A stretch of DNA of 64,000 nt from Thiothrix phosphatis. GTDB lineage: Bacteria; Pseudomonadota; Gammaproteobacteria; Thiotrichales; Thiotrichaceae. Below, piece after piece: positions 1 through 8,782 of this stretch. Position numbers and translations under genes: made by a program. The stretch is taken from contig NZ_JAYMYJ010000105.1 of the NCBI RefSeq assembly GCF_035668035.1, forward strand, positions 1 through 64,000, read 5' to 3'. Position 1 is the first letter of the stretch; each line of letters begins with the position of its first letter. A model generated the notes under the pieces. That model saw only the letters and a program-made list of their open reading frames with translations. It had not been told where the DNA came from and did no database searches.

Positions 1-194
1 ACGCCTGGGATGCCCAGGCCATGCCCATGAACGCCCTGAAAAGCGGCGAGTTCACTTCTGTGCTGGAGCTGGACTCTGGCCAGGAATACCAGTTCCGTTA
101 TGTGTACGATGACGGTTCCTGGGAAAACGACTGGGAAGCGGATGGTTACGCCGCCAACGGCCTGGATGGGGAAAACTCCATCGTTCGCGTCTAG
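1..194 (+). CDS. isoamylase early-set (CBM48-like) domain protein, 3' part
   Basis: Only the last 63 codons are in the window; the frame is open from the left edge to the TAG at 192-194. The visible part contains YQFRYVYDDGSWENDWEADG and ends NSIVRV. This matches the C-terminal half of the small stand-alone isoamylase early-set proteins, which are about 100 residues and related to the glycogen-binding domain of AMP-activated kinase. Members of this family are expected to bind alpha-glucans; no catalytic domain is visible. A hairpin follows the stop codon, so the gene probably ends its transcript here. Confidence 0.7.
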   Translation, partial: AWDAQAMPMNALKSGEFTSVLELDSGQEYQFRYVYDDGSWENDWEADGYAANGLDGENSIVRV

Positions 195-209
195 GTGAAA
201 ATCGGGTAT

Positions 210-228
210 AAACAGGGGTTCCCTGTTT
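210..228 (+). terminator. hairpin after the CBM48 gene
   Basis: AAACAGGG and CCCTGTTT are perfect inverted repeats around a GTT loop, placed 15 bp after the stop of the upstream gene and 17 bp before the next start codon. The T tract is short (TTTG), so it may be a weak terminator. Confidence 0.45.
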
Positions 229-245
229 GTCTGTGAGGAACCCGT

Positions 246-1205
246 ATGGCTGTTGGCTTCACCCACCCTTTTGCATTTGACCCCGCTTATGGTTATTCAC
301 CGGAGGCGTTGTTGGCGGTAAGCGCACCGCCGCCGCCCGCTGATTTCGCCGCCTTTTGGCAAGCGCGTTACCAAAGCGCCATGAGGATGCATCCACGCCC
401 GCTCATTGAGCATACCGGCGTGGCGCGGAATGGTTTTGAGGTCTACGACCTGCGCTATTTGTCCACCGGCGGCACCGTGATCCGGGGATGGCTGCTGGTT
501 CCGCAGGATCAGCCGGTGACGCGGGGGCTGGTGTTCGGGCATGGCTATGGCGGTTGCAGCGGGCCGGATGACCGTCTGCATCCGCCAGGGGCTGCGCTGT
601 TGTTCCCCTGTTTCCGTGGCCTGTCGTTGAGCCAACTGGCGGCGGTGTCCAGTGACCCGTCCTGTCATGTGTTGCACTGCATCGACAAGCCGGAACACTA
701 CATCATCGGCGGCTGTGTGGAGGATCTGTGGCTGGCGGTGTCGGCTTTGCTGCTGCTGTTCCCGGCGGCGCGCGGGCATGTCGGGTATGCAGGCGTCAGT
801 TTCGGCGGCGGGATTGGCGCGCTGGCCCTGCCGTGGGATGAACGTATCCAGCGGGCGCACCTGAATGTGCCGACGTTCGGCAACCAGCCGTTGCGCCTGC
901 AACTGCCCACCGTCGGCAGCGGGGCGGCGGTGCAACAGTACCAGCAGCAGCACGGCCATGTGCTCGACACCTTGCAGTATTACGACGCCGCTGTCGCCGC
1001 CGGTTTTATCCATCAGCCCATGCATGTCGCCGCCGCTTTGTTTGACCCGGCGGTGGCGCCACCCGGGCAGTTCGCCATTTACAATGCATTGCCGCAGCCG
1101 AAGTCGCTGTTCGTGCTGGAGGCCGGGCATTTCAACTACCCGCAGCAGGTGGCGCAGGAACAGGCGTTGCTGGCGGAACTGGAGAATTTCTTCGGGCAGT
1201 TATAG
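246..1205 (+). CDS. acetylxylan esterase / cephalosporin-C deacetylase family alpha/beta hydrolase
   Basis: A 319-residue alpha/beta hydrolase without a signal peptide. GHGYGG (oxyanion-hole region) is followed by GVSFGGG, which holds the nucleophilic serine in the G-x-S-x-G-G form typical of AXE1 enzymes. AGHFNYP near the C-terminus supplies the likely catalytic histidine. Length and motif order fit the family, whose members remove acetyl groups from sugars or antibiotics; the real substrate cannot be told. GAGGAA lies 5 nt before the ATG and supports this start. Confidence 0.75.
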   Translation: MAVGFTHPFAFDPAYGYSPEALLAVSAPPPPADFAAFWQARYQSAMRMHPRPLIEHTGVARNGFEVYDLRYLSTGGTVIRGWLLVPQDQPVTRGLVFGHGYGGCSGPDDRLHPPGAALLFPCFRGLSLSQLAAVSSDPSCHVLHCIDKPEHYIIGGCVEDLWLAVSALLLLFPAARGHVGYAGVSFGGGIGALALPWDERIQRAHLNVPTFGNQPLRLQLPTVGSGAAVQQYQQQHGHVLDTLQYYDAAVAAGFIHQPMHVAAALFDPAVAPPGQFAIYNALPQPKSLFVLEAGHFNYPQQVAQEQALLAELENFFGQL

Positions 1206-1338
1206 GGCTGTCATTCCGGCATGGTTACCGTAGTGAGCTGACATTGGCGTAATAAGCGGCGCGCCATTGGGGCATGTGTTCATACCCCTGCAACACAAAC
1301 CCGGTAAAGTTCCCCTGACCCCCACCAGGAGCCGCAGC

Positions 1339-2154
1339 ATGCAAACCTTTGGTTACAAGATCGTCGACAAGAGCCATGAAGAAATCGGGCCGGTCGTCAG
1401 CGCCGCCATCGGCCAACAGCGCCCGCTGGAAGTTGGCCTGTATTTTGGCAACCCCGCAGCGTGGGAGCTGATCCGCTCCAGCCTGCGGGAGGCTTCCGTC
1501 CCGATTCCGGTCAGCACCCATCTCGATCACCAGCGCCTGAGCCTGTTCCATCTCGCCGGGATGGAGGGGCAGCTTCACCAGCAGATCACCCAGGCGCAGG
1601 AAATCGGCTCCACCTATTCCATTACCCACATCCATAACCGGCCAACCAGCCAACGCCCCGCCCACCGCAAGGCGTTGGCTGAATACCTGACCCGCCAGTT
1701 GCAGGTGTTGGAGGCGGTGTGCGCCGAACGCCAGCATCCCATCCATATCGAGAACACCTACCACAACCTGGAGTTTTACCGCTGGTTTTTTGACCTGGTG
1801 GAACGGTTGGAGCTGCGTCACATCCACCATTGCTTCGATATTGGCCACGCCAAAATCTGGTCACTGGAAAAATTGCCGCAGTGGTTTTTGTGGTTGCGGG
1901 AGTTGGCGGACAGGGGGTTCCGCATCCATTTCCACCTGCATGCCAACAACGGGCTGGAAGACCAGCATTTGTCCTTCGTGGAAACCGAGGCGACGGGCAT
2001 GAACCGCGCCGACAGCTACACCCTGAAATGGGATTATTTCGAGGTGATGGCGGAACTGCGTGAACACTTTCCAGACAGCCGCAAGGTGTTTGAGGTCAAG
2101 CCCCGGCAAGCGCTGGAAAACATGGCGTTGGTGATGGGGCGGTTGGGGCGCTGA
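1339..2154 (+). CDS. sugar phosphate isomerase/epimerase-like TIM-barrel protein
   Basis: A 271-residue protein of the xylose isomerase-like / AP endonuclease 2 TIM-barrel superfamily. The metal-ligand type segments HIENTYHN, HHCFDIGHAK and HFHLHANNG come in the expected order, followed by a terminal VFEVK strand. The frame is open further upstream (from 1267), but AGGAG at 1327-1331 sits 7 nt before the ATG at 1339, so this start is preferred. The next gene, an esterase, starts 44 bp after the stop. The substrate is unknown. Confidence 0.65.
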   Translation: MQTFGYKIVDKSHEEIGPVVSAAIGQQRPLEVGLYFGNPAAWELIRSSLREASVPIPVSTHLDHQRLSLFHLAGMEGQLHQQITQAQEIGSTYSITHIHNRPTSQRPAHRKALAEYLTRQLQVLEAVCAERQHPIHIENTYHNLEFYRWFFDLVERLELRHIHHCFDIGHAKIWSLEKLPQWFLWLRELADRGFRIHFHLHANNGLEDQHLSFVETEATGMNRADSYTLKWDYFEVMAELREHFPDSRKVFEVKPRQALENMALVMGRLGR

Positions 2155-2198
2155 TACGCAAGGGTCAAACGGCTGTTGAGGAGGGGCAGGTTCGGCAA

Positions 2199-2927
2199 AT
2201 GCGACGGGAATATCACCGCTGGTATAGCGCCCGGCTGGGGCGCATGATGGAATTGCTGGTGTTCGGGCATGCGGGGGCGAAAGTGCTGGTGTTCCCCACC
2301 CGTGACGGGCGTTTTTACGAATACGAGCAGTTGCGCATTGTGCACCAGCTGGCGCACAAGCTGGAGGCGGGGCATCTGCAACTGTTCTGCGTGGACAGTG
2401 TCGACCATGAGTCGCTGTATTGCTTCTGGAAGCATCCCGCCGAGCGCATCCGCCACCATATCCGCTTTGAGGATTACATCCTGCATGAAGTGTTGCCGTT
2501 CATGCAGCACAAGAACCCGCACCCGTGCACCATCGCGCACGGCTGTAGCCTGGGGGCGTTCCATGCCGCCAATATCGCGTTCCGCCATCCGCACCTGTTC
2601 CAGAAACTGAGCGCGTTTTCCGGCCGTTATGACCTGACTTTGCCGGTGGAAAGCTTCACCGACCTGTTCAACGGCTATTACGACGAAAACATTTATTTCC
2701 ACACGCCGACGCACTTCCTGCCGAACCTGGGCTGTGGCTGGCGGTTGGGCCATTTGCAGCGGATGGACATCGTGCTGGTGATTGGCCGGGAAGACCCGTT
2801 CCTGGGCAATAACCAGCATTTGAGCCATATCCTGCACAGCAAGGGCGTCCGGCACCAGTTGCATGAATGGGATGAACGCGCCCACCGGGGCTATTACTGG
2901 CGGCGGATGGCCCCGCTGTACCTGTAG
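2199..2927 (+). CDS. esterase of the COG4947 type (alpha/beta hydrolase)
   Basis: A 242-residue protein beginning MRREYHRWYSARLGRMMELL. AHGCSLGAFHA contains the serine nucleophile elbow (GCSLG), and FSGRYD follows as in bacterial proteins annotated as esterase/lipase superfamily enzymes. WDERAHRGYYWRRM near the C-terminus probably holds the catalytic histidine. No signal peptide is seen, so it should be cytoplasmic. It may be co-transcribed with the TIM-barrel gene, and transcription probably ends at the hairpin just after its stop. Confidence 0.7.
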   Translation: MRREYHRWYSARLGRMMELLVFGHAGAKVLVFPTRDGRFYEYEQLRIVHQLAHKLEAGHLQLFCVDSVDHESLYCFWKHPAERIRHHIRFEDYILHEVLPFMQHKNPHPCTIAHGCSLGAFHAANIAFRHPHLFQKLSAFSGRYDLTLPVESFTDLFNGYYDENIYFHTPTHFLPNLGCGWRLGHLQRMDIVLVIGREDPFLGNNQHLSHILHSKGVRHQLHEWDERAHRGYYWRRMAPLYL

Positions 2928-2930
2928 CCG

Positions 2931-2972
2931 CCGTCCGGATGCGCCAAGGCGGCGTCAATGCCGGACGGTTTT
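2931..2972 (+). terminator. Rho-independent terminator of the esterase gene
   Basis: CCGTCCGG (2931-2938) pairs with CCGGACGG (2961-2968) and is followed by TTTT. A second inner pairing (GCC/GGC) extends the stem. The hairpin reaches into the 3' end of the convergent SMR gene. Confidence 0.7.
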
Positions 2973-3284
2973 GGAAAACAGGTGGATGACCAGCACCCCG
3001 GCGATGATCAGCAGCATCCCCAGCGTCGCGGCCAGATCCAGGCGTTCATTGTAGAAAATGATGCCGATGATGCTGATCAGCACAATGCCCAGGCCAGACC
3101 ACACCGCGTAGGTGACGCCCAACGGGATGGAACGCAACGCCAATGTCATGAAATAGAACGCCATCCCATAACCAACCACCATGACGAATGTCGGCAATGG
3201 TTTGGTGAACTCTTCCGTCGCGCGCAGGGAACTGGTGGCGATGACTTCAGCCACGATGGCGAGAGCAAGATAAAGGTAAGACAT
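2955..3284 (-). CDS. small multidrug resistance (SMR/EmrE-type) exporter
   Basis: The 109-residue product has four hydrophobic segments and the SMR signature. The essential membrane glutamate is in AIVAEVIATSSL (about residue 13), and GVTYAVWSGLG and the FYNERLD loop follow. SMR proteins work as dimers that exchange protons for cationic compounds. The frame is open 31 codons further upstream, but MSYLYLALAIVAEVIATSSL is the standard family N-terminus, so I start at 3284. It is convergent with the esterase gene and divergent from the VWA operon. Confidence 0.88.
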   Translation of the reverse strand: MSYLYLALAIVAEVIATSSLRATEEFTKPLPTFVMVVGYGMAFYFMTLALRSIPLGVTYAVWSGLGIVLISIIGIIFYNERLDLAATLGMLLIIAGVLVIHLFSKTVRH

Positions 3285-3395
3285 AAATTCCAGAAACCGG
3301 GTCCAACAAAACAGAGCCGGTATCATAAAGAAAGAAAGCTTGTCTGGATATGTGGCATCCGGAATATACATCCGCAAAACCGCGCCGGGCGCAGT

Positions 3396-3413
3396 TTGTC
3401 ATGTAATTGTCAT
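3396..3413 (+). promoter_or_regulatory. Pho-box-like site upstream of the VWA/solute-binding operon
   Basis: TTGTCATGTAATTGTCAT consists of two 7-bp TTGTCAT repeats spaced by 4 bp. This matches the PhoB half-site consensus CTGTCAT at 6 of 7 positions in each repeat. It ends 57 bp before the ATG at 3471. phoB itself is at 18626-19312. Confidence 0.6.
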
Positions 3414-3470
3414 ATTGTGCAGGCTAGTATGCTAACGATAAAAGCTAATGGAACGCCGCCGGAGTTTTGC

Positions 3471-5099
3471 ATGCAGAAATTCACATGGATCATTGCTGTC
3501 ATCGCCGCCCTGTTGCTGGTGAAAGGGTTGTTCTTGGATGGCGGGAATGCGCCGCCAGCCAATGTCGACCCCGCCAATGCCGATTTGGTCATTGTTTCCG
3601 GCTCGGAAAACAGGGAACTGCAACCCCTGATCGACGCTTGGGCAAGCGATGAAGGCAAGAAAATCGCCGTGGTTTACCAGGGCAGCGTGGACATTTACCG
3701 TAACCTGCAACAGGGTGCGGCCATGCCTTACGACGCCATTTGGCCTGCCAACCATTTGTGGGTCGAACTGGGTGACACGCAGAAAGTGGTCAGGCATGAA
3801 CAATCGATCATGCGTTCCCCAGTGGTGCTCGGCCTGAAGCAATCCATCGCCCGCCAGCTTGGCTGGGACAAGCGCACGGTGCGGATTCAGGACATCCTCG
3901 ACGCCGCCGAACAGAAACGCTTCCGGCTGGCCATGACTTCCGCCACCCAGTCCAATTCGGGCGCGAGTGCTTATCTCGGCTTCCTGTACGCCATGGCGGG
4001 CTACCCCGACACCCTGACCATGCAGAATTTGCAAGACCCGTCCGTGCGGGAAAAGGTCAAGAGCCTGCTGTCCACCACCAACCGCTCCTCGGGCAGCTCC
4101 GGTTGGCTGAAGGAAGCCTTGGTGCAGCACCCCGACCGTTTCGACGCCATGTTCAATTACGAGGCGCTGGTCATCGAAGCCAACCAGGCGCTGGTGAAAC
4201 AGGGGCAGGAGCCGCTGTACGCCATCTACCCACAGGACGGGTTGTCGGTGGCGGACAGCCCGCTCGGCTTTATCGACAAAGGCGACAAGGCCAAGGAGGA
4301 ACTGTTCCTGAAGCTGCAACAGTACCTGCTTTCCAGCAAGGTGCAGCAGCGGATTGAAGGCATGGGCCGCCGCACCGGCTTGCTGGGCATGACGGTCGCC
4401 AATCCTGACAAGTCTGTCTGGAATCCGGCTTGGGGGATTGAGGCCGACAAGAACATCGCCTCCATCCCGGTGCCGCAGCAACAGGTCATCCAGGAGGCCC
4501 TCAACCTTTACCAGACCGATTTGCGCAAGCCCAGCCTCACGGTCTGGGTGCTGGATGTTTCCGGCAGCATGAGCGGTGCCGGGATCGACAGCCTCAAGCA
4601 GGCCATGACCACCTTGCTGGACCCGGCCCAAGCCAGTGAACACCTGTTGCAGCCGGGGCCACAGGACATTACCTACATCATCCCTTTCAACAATCAAGTG
4701 GAAGCGGTCTGGAAAGTGCAGGGCAATGATCCCGCCCAACTGGCGGCGGCGTTGCGCAGCGTGCAGTCGTTGGAAGCGCGCGGCGGCACCGACCTGTACG
4801 CCGCGCTGGTGACAGCCTTGCAGCAGTTGCAGCCTTATCAGGCCGACGGTTCGCTGTGGCGTTACCTGCCCGCCATTGTCGCCATGACGGACGGGCGTTC
4901 CGACGGCACCAACCGGTTCGCGTTCCAGGACGCCTTGCAGGCGTTGCCGTTCGCCAGGGATGTGCCGATCCATGCGATTGCGTTCGGTGATGCCGATACG
5001 CAGCAATTGCAGGAACTGACCGGGCAAAGTGTTGGCCGCCTGTTCCAGGTCAAGGGCGACCTGCCCGCCGTGTTGCGTGATGCCAAGGGTTACAACTGA
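3471..5099 (+). CDS. secreted or membrane-anchored solute-binding domain fused to a von Willebrand A domain
   Basis: A 542-residue protein. An N-terminal hydrophobic segment (FTWIIAVIAALLLVKG) serves as signal or anchor. Residues of about 40-330 resemble a bacterial extracellular solute-binding protein (VIVSGSENRELQPLIDAW). A VWA domain follows from about 355, with a complete MIDAS start DVSGSMSG near residue 361 and MTDGRSD later. GGAG at 3461-3464 supports the ATG at 3471, although the frame is open far upstream. The stop overlaps the next start (TGATG), so the three genes 3471-6813 form an operon. It probably acts at the outer face of the inner membrane; the ligand is unknown. A Pho-box-like site precedes it. 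Confidence 0.7.
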   Translation: MQKFTWIIAVIAALLLVKGLFLDGGNAPPANVDPANADLVIVSGSENRELQPLIDAWASDEGKKIAVVYQGSVDIYRNLQQGAAMPYDAIWPANHLWVELGDTQKVVRHEQSIMRSPVVLGLKQSIARQLGWDKRTVRIQDILDAAEQKRFRLAMTSATQSNSGASAYLGFLYAMAGYPDTLTMQNLQDPSVREKVKSLLSTTNRSSGSSGWLKEALVQHPDRFDAMFNYEALVIEANQALVKQGQEPLYAIYPQDGLSVADSPLGFIDKGDKAKEELFLKLQQYLLSSKVQQRIEGMGRRTGLLGMTVANPDKSVWNPAWGIEADKNIASIPVPQQQVIQEALNLYQTDLRKPSLTVWVLDVSGSMSGAGIDSLKQAMTTLLDPAQASEHLLQPGPQDITYIIPFNNQVEAVWKVQGNDPAQLAAALRSVQSLEARGGTDLYAALVTALQQLQPYQADGSLWRYLPAIVAMTDGRSDGTNRFAFQDALQALPFARDVPIHAIAFGDADTQQLQELTGQSVGRLFQVKGDLPAVLRDAKGYN

Positions 5100-5734
5100 T
5101 GCTGAAACTGAAGGAATTATGGCGGCAGGTCGTGGCGGGCGTGTTCGCCGCGCTGGTGTTTGTCGCGGTGTATCTGGGTTTGGGGCTGGTGTGGTGGGCG
5201 GCCTTGCTGGCCGGTTTCGCGGTGTATGCCGCCAGCCTGCTGCTGATTGAGCGTGCGCCGGAAGACAGTGAGGTCTATGTTTTCGCCAATATCACCCAGT
5301 CTGACATCAATACGGCGGCGCGCCAATGCCAAGAGGCTGCCGAACAACTGCGCAAGGCCAGCAAAGCCAAACGCCTTGACGCCGATACGGCGACAGCGTT
5401 GGGGCGGATGGCGCAACTGGTGGATGACATCGGTGCCAATTACCGCGTTGACGCCCGCGACCTCAAGTACAGCCGTAATTTCACCAATCACTACCTGCCG
5501 AAAATCCTCGAACTGGTGGCGGATTATGTGGCATTAAGCGAGCGTGCGACCAGCGGCGCATCCCTGGAGCGTCTCCACCAAGTTGGTGGTGCCATCCGTG
5601 GTTACCTGCCGAATTTGCAGACCATCCATGATGCATGCCTGGAAAACGATTTCGAAAAACTGGAGCTGGAAACCGCCGTGCTCGGCGACGTGATGAAGCT
5701 CGCCGTTCCCGCCGCCAAGGAAACAAGCCAATGA
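5099..5734 (+). CDS. XpaC-like membrane protein
   Basis: 211 residues: an N-terminal pair of hydrophobic segments (about 12-50) followed by a soluble, mostly helical domain. The pattern resembles the XpaC family (5-bromo-4-chloroindolyl phosphate hydrolysis protein), whose biochemical role is unsettled. A second, longer XpaC protein is encoded at 35602-36459 beside TelA. It overlaps the previous stop by one base and the next start by ATGA, so it belongs to the VWA/solute-binding operon. Confidence 0.6.
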   Translation: MLKLKELWRQVVAGVFAALVFVAVYLGLGLVWWAALLAGFAVYAASLLLIERAPEDSEVYVFANITQSDINTAARQCQEAAEQLRKASKAKRLDADTATALGRMAQLVDDIGANYRVDARDLKYSRNFTNHYLPKILELVADYVALSERATSGASLERLHQVGGAIRGYLPNLQTIHDACLENDFEKLELETAVLGDVMKLAVPAAKETSQ

Positions 5735-6813
5735 GAAAGCTACTGGGAATCCTGATATTGCTGGCGGTCGCCGCAGGCGTCGTGGTCGCCACCCAGGTGG
5801 ATTGGGGCAGCCTGCAACGCACCGCCACCGCCAAGCAGGACTGGGCGGACGTGAAGATTTTCTACGGCGGTGAGAAAACGGCTTTCCTCACTGACCCCGG
5901 CGTGCGGAAAATACTGGACAAATACAAGGTGCGCCTCAACGCCGCCAAGGCGGGCAGCATCGAAATGGCGACCCAGCTTCCCGTTGATGGCGTGGACTGC
6001 CTGTGGCCGTCCAACCAGATTGCGGTGGAGCTGGCGCGGCAGGCGGGCAGGCCGGTGCTGTCCGACACCAATATCTTCAATTCGCCGTTGGTGTTTTACG
6101 CTTGGCGGCCAGTGACGGAAGCTTTCCTCAAGACCGGCGTCGCCGCCCGCAACAATGGCGTGTTGACGGTCGACACCCTCAAGCTGGCGCAACGGGTGCA
6201 GCAGCAGAAACGCTGGAAGGAGGATCTGGGGTTGGATGTGTACGGCGCGTTGAAAATCTTTTCCACCGACCCGCGCAGCTCCAATTCCGGCAATATGTGG
6301 GCGGGCCTGCTGGCCAACACCCTGAACGGCGGCAATGTGGTGGCGGCGGCGGATCTGCCGAAGGTGCTGCCGGAAGTGCAGGCGTATTTCCGCGCCATGG
6401 GGTATATGGAACACAGTTCCGGCGACATTTTCGAAAATTTCCTCAAGCAGGGCATGGGCGCACGCCCGATCATTGTCGGTTACGAAAACCAACTGGTGGA
6501 GTTTGTGATCGCACATCAGGAATACCGCGATGTGATCCGTGACAAGATCGACATCCTGTACCCGGCACCAACGGTGTTCGCCAGCCATCCGCTGATTTCC
6601 CTGACGCCCAACTGCAAGCGGCTGGAGGATGCGTTGCAAGACCAGGGTTTGCAGGCGCTGGCGTGGAAGGCGCATGGCTTCCGCAGCGGCCTGCTGGGGG
6701 TGGGCAACAGCCCGGACGTGCTGAACGTGGGTGGAATCCCTGCCACGGTCAACCAGGTCATGCCGTTGCCTGAAGCGGCGGTGATGAAGCGGCTCATTGA
6801 TGCGCTGGAATAA
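5731..6813 (+). CDS. extracellular solute-binding-like protein, third gene of the VWA operon
   Basis: 360 residues starting MRKLLGILILLAVAAGVVVA, a signal peptide or anchor. The remainder resembles the solute-binding part of the first gene in this operon, with recurring features such as DCLWPSNQIAVELA and STDPRSSNSGNMWAGLLANT. The pair probably arose by duplication, one copy fused to VWA and one not. The ATG overlaps the XpaC-like stop (ATGA). No permease or ATPase gene is nearby, which argues against a standard ABC importer. The ligand is unknown. Confidence 0.6.
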   Translation: MRKLLGILILLAVAAGVVVATQVDWGSLQRTATAKQDWADVKIFYGGEKTAFLTDPGVRKILDKYKVRLNAAKAGSIEMATQLPVDGVDCLWPSNQIAVELARQAGRPVLSDTNIFNSPLVFYAWRPVTEAFLKTGVAARNNGVLTVDTLKLAQRVQQQKRWKEDLGLDVYGALKIFSTDPRSSNSGNMWAGLLANTLNGGNVVAAADLPKVLPEVQAYFRAMGYMEHSSGDIFENFLKQGMGARPIIVGYENQLVEFVIAHQEYRDVIRDKIDILYPAPTVFASHPLISLTPNCKRLEDALQDQGLQALAWKAHGFRSGLLGVGNSPDVLNVGGIPATVNQVMPLPEAAVMKRLIDALE

Positions 6814-6827
6814 GCGGCTTAACCAAA

Positions 6828-6845
6828 CTGCAATATAAGTTTCAT
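6828..6845 (+). promoter_or_regulatory. weak Pho-box-like site upstream of the PhoX-like gene
   Basis: CTGCAATATAAGTTTCAT has two degenerate half sites (5 of 7 matches each to CTGTCAT) with the right 4-bp spacer. It ends 65 bp before the phoX-like start. Sequence alone would not be convincing; the position and the phosphatase function make it plausible. Confidence 0.3.
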
Positions 6846-6910
6846 GTTGCTGCAAACTTTCTTGCTTACATTGCGGCTCATCCAAGCCCACTCATAATGG
6901 AGATTCCGTA

Positions 6911-8701
6911 ATGAAACATTTGAACATCAGCCTGATGGCGGTGGCAGTGGCCGCTGCGCTGGCAGGTTGCAACGGTAATGACGGCGGTAGCGCCTCGGAT
7001 ACGACCACCACCACCACTACGCCTGCCGCCCGCTCCATCAGCTTTGGTTCTGTTCCTGTCCCTGCCACGGAGGCGGAAAAACGCGCGGTCAGCGCCACCA
7101 GCAAGGCGACGGTGAATGGCAAGGACTACAACATTGGCTACAACACCATCATGCGCAGTGGCGACCAGGTCGGCGGAGGCACCTTCGGCTTGGTCTACGA
7201 TTCCACCGGCACACCGCTGACCGCCACCGATGGCTCGCTGCGCGTTTCCGACGACAATGACTTTGCTTCCCTGCTGCCGGTCGGCGGCAAACTGTTCATG
7301 GTGTCCCACTTTGAAACCCGTCCGGCAGCCATGTACCTGACTGAACTTTCCCAGGACAAAACCAGCGGCAAGCTGACCGCCGTGCAGACCCGCAACCTGG
7401 ATTTCTCCGCTGTCCATGGCGGCTGGGTGCATTGTGCAGGCAGCGTGACGCCGTGGAACACCCACCTGGGCAGTGAAGAATACCCGCCTGACGCCCGTGC
7501 GGTTAACCCGGCCACCGGCTCCATCGACAACGACAGCGAATATTACAATGCCATGGCGGCCTACTACGGCGGCAACAAGCTGGCGCTGAATGCCTATGAC
7601 TATGGCTATCAGGTCGAAGTCAAAGTCAATTCGTTCGACAGTGCCACCGTCACCAAACATTATACGATGGGCCGTATCGCGCACGAACTGGGCAAGGTCA
7701 TGCCTGACAACAAGACCGTTTACATGTCTGACGATGGCGGTAACGGCGTGATGCTGCGCTTTGTGGCGGACAAGGCGGGCGACCTGAGTTCCGGTGAACT
7801 GTTCGCTGCCAAATGGACGCAGACCAGCAAGGACAACGGTGGCGCGGCCAACCTGTCCTGGGTCAGCCTGGGCAAGGCGACCGATGCGGAAGTCAAAACC
7901 TACCTGGACAGCAAGCTGACCTTCGCCGATATGTTTGACGCCGAAACCGCCAACGCGGACGGTTCCTGCCCAACAGCGGGCTTTACGCATGTTGCCACCG
8001 GCAGCGGCACAACCGGCATCAATGGCGTCACCGAGTGCCTGAAGCTGAAAACCGGCATGGAAAAGGCCGCTTCCCGCCTGGAAACCCGCCGCTATGCCGC
8101 CCTCAAGGGTGCGACCACCGAATTCAACAAGATGGAAGGCATCACGCTGGATCAAGACAGCAAGACTATGTATATGTCCATGTCCTCGGTTGAAAAAAGC
8201 ATGCTGGATAACGACAAGACCGACCTGGGCGGCCCGAATGACATCCGGTTGGACAAAAACAGCTGCGGCACCGTGTTTGGCCTGAAACTGGATGACAATT
8301 ATGCCGCCACCAGCATGGCGGGCGTGGTTCCCGGCAAGGCCTCCACCACCGGCGACGCGGCCAACACCTGTGACCTGAACGGTGTCGCCAACCCGGACAA
8401 CGTGACCTACATGCCGGGCTACAAGACCCTGATCATTGGTGAAGACACCGGCACTGGCCATCAGAATGACGCCATCTGGTCTTACAACACCGAGTCCAAG
8501 GCGCTGACCCGCATCCTGACCACGCCATACGGTTCGGAAACCACTTCCCCGTATTTCTACCCGGACATCAACGGCTGGGCGTACCTGATGGCGGTGGTGC
8601 AACACCCTTACGGCGAATCTGACCAAAGCAAACTGGTGGCTGGCTCCGGCGACAACCGCGCCTATACCGGCTACATCGGCCCACTCCCTTCCATGAAGTG
8701 A
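6911..8701 (+). CDS. phoX: PhoX-family (DUF839) phosphatase-like lipoprotein
   Basis: 596 residues. The N-terminus ends in the lipobox LAGC (Cys20), so this is a lipoprotein, whereas many PhoX proteins carry Tat signals. The body has the PhoX/DUF839 features: HGGWVHCAGSVTPWNTHLGSE, GRIAHELGKVMPDNKTVYMSDD, and KMEGITLDQDSKTMYMSMS. PhoX enzymes are calcium/iron-dependent phosphatases that release phosphate from organic esters outside the cytoplasm. A terminator follows, then a haem lipoprotein gene. The family assignment is good; activity is inferred. Confidence 0.78.
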   Translation: MKHLNISLMAVAVAAALAGCNGNDGGSASDTTTTTTTPAARSISFGSVPVPATEAEKRAVSATSKATVNGKDYNIGYNTIMRSGDQVGGGTFGLVYDSTGTPLTATDGSLRVSDDNDFASLLPVGGKLFMVSHFETRPAAMYLTELSQDKTSGKLTAVQTRNLDFSAVHGGWVHCAGSVTPWNTHLGSEEYPPDARAVNPATGSIDNDSEYYNAMAAYYGGNKLALNAYDYGYQVEVKVNSFDSATVTKHYTMGRIAHELGKVMPDNKTVYMSDDGGNGVMLRFVADKAGDLSSGELFAAKWTQTSKDNGGAANLSWVSLGKATDAEVKTYLDSKLTFADMFDAETANADGSCPTAGFTHVATGSGTTGINGVTECLKLKTGMEKAASRLETRRYAALKGATTEFNKMEGITLDQDSKTMYMSMSSVEKSMLDNDKTDLGGPNDIRLDKNSCGTVFGLKLDDNYAATSMAGVVPGKASTTGDAANTCDLNGVANPDNVTYMPGYKTLIIGEDTGTGHQNDAIWSYNTESKALTRILTTPYGSETTSPYFYPDINGWAYLMAVVQHPYGESDQSKLVAGSGDNRAYTGYIGPLPSMK

Positions 8702-8735
8702 GCGTTGGCTGCTGTTTGATATAAAAATAAGAAAC

Positions 8736-8764
8736 GGGGGCGGCTGTGGCTGCCCCTTTTTTTG
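8736..8764 (+). terminator. Rho-independent terminator of the phoX-like gene
   Basis: GGGGCGGC pairs with GCTGCCCC (one G-U pair) around a short loop and is followed by a run of seven T. It lies 35 bp after the stop. Read-through into the haem lipoprotein gene 19 bp beyond is possible. Confidence 0.75.
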
Positions 8765-8782
8765 TATTCAGGAGATGACAGG

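Noticed and set aside
3432..5027. 531-codon minus-strand frame antisense to the VWA gene
   Set aside because: The sense gene has a complete MIDAS motif, ribosome site and operon overlap; the antisense product is rich in Arg, Gly and His without domains.
6878..8626. Long minus-strand frame of 582 codons antisense to the phoX-like gene
   Set aside because: The plus-strand gene has a lipobox and family motifs; the antisense frame is a by-product of GC-rich codon use and has no recognisable domain.
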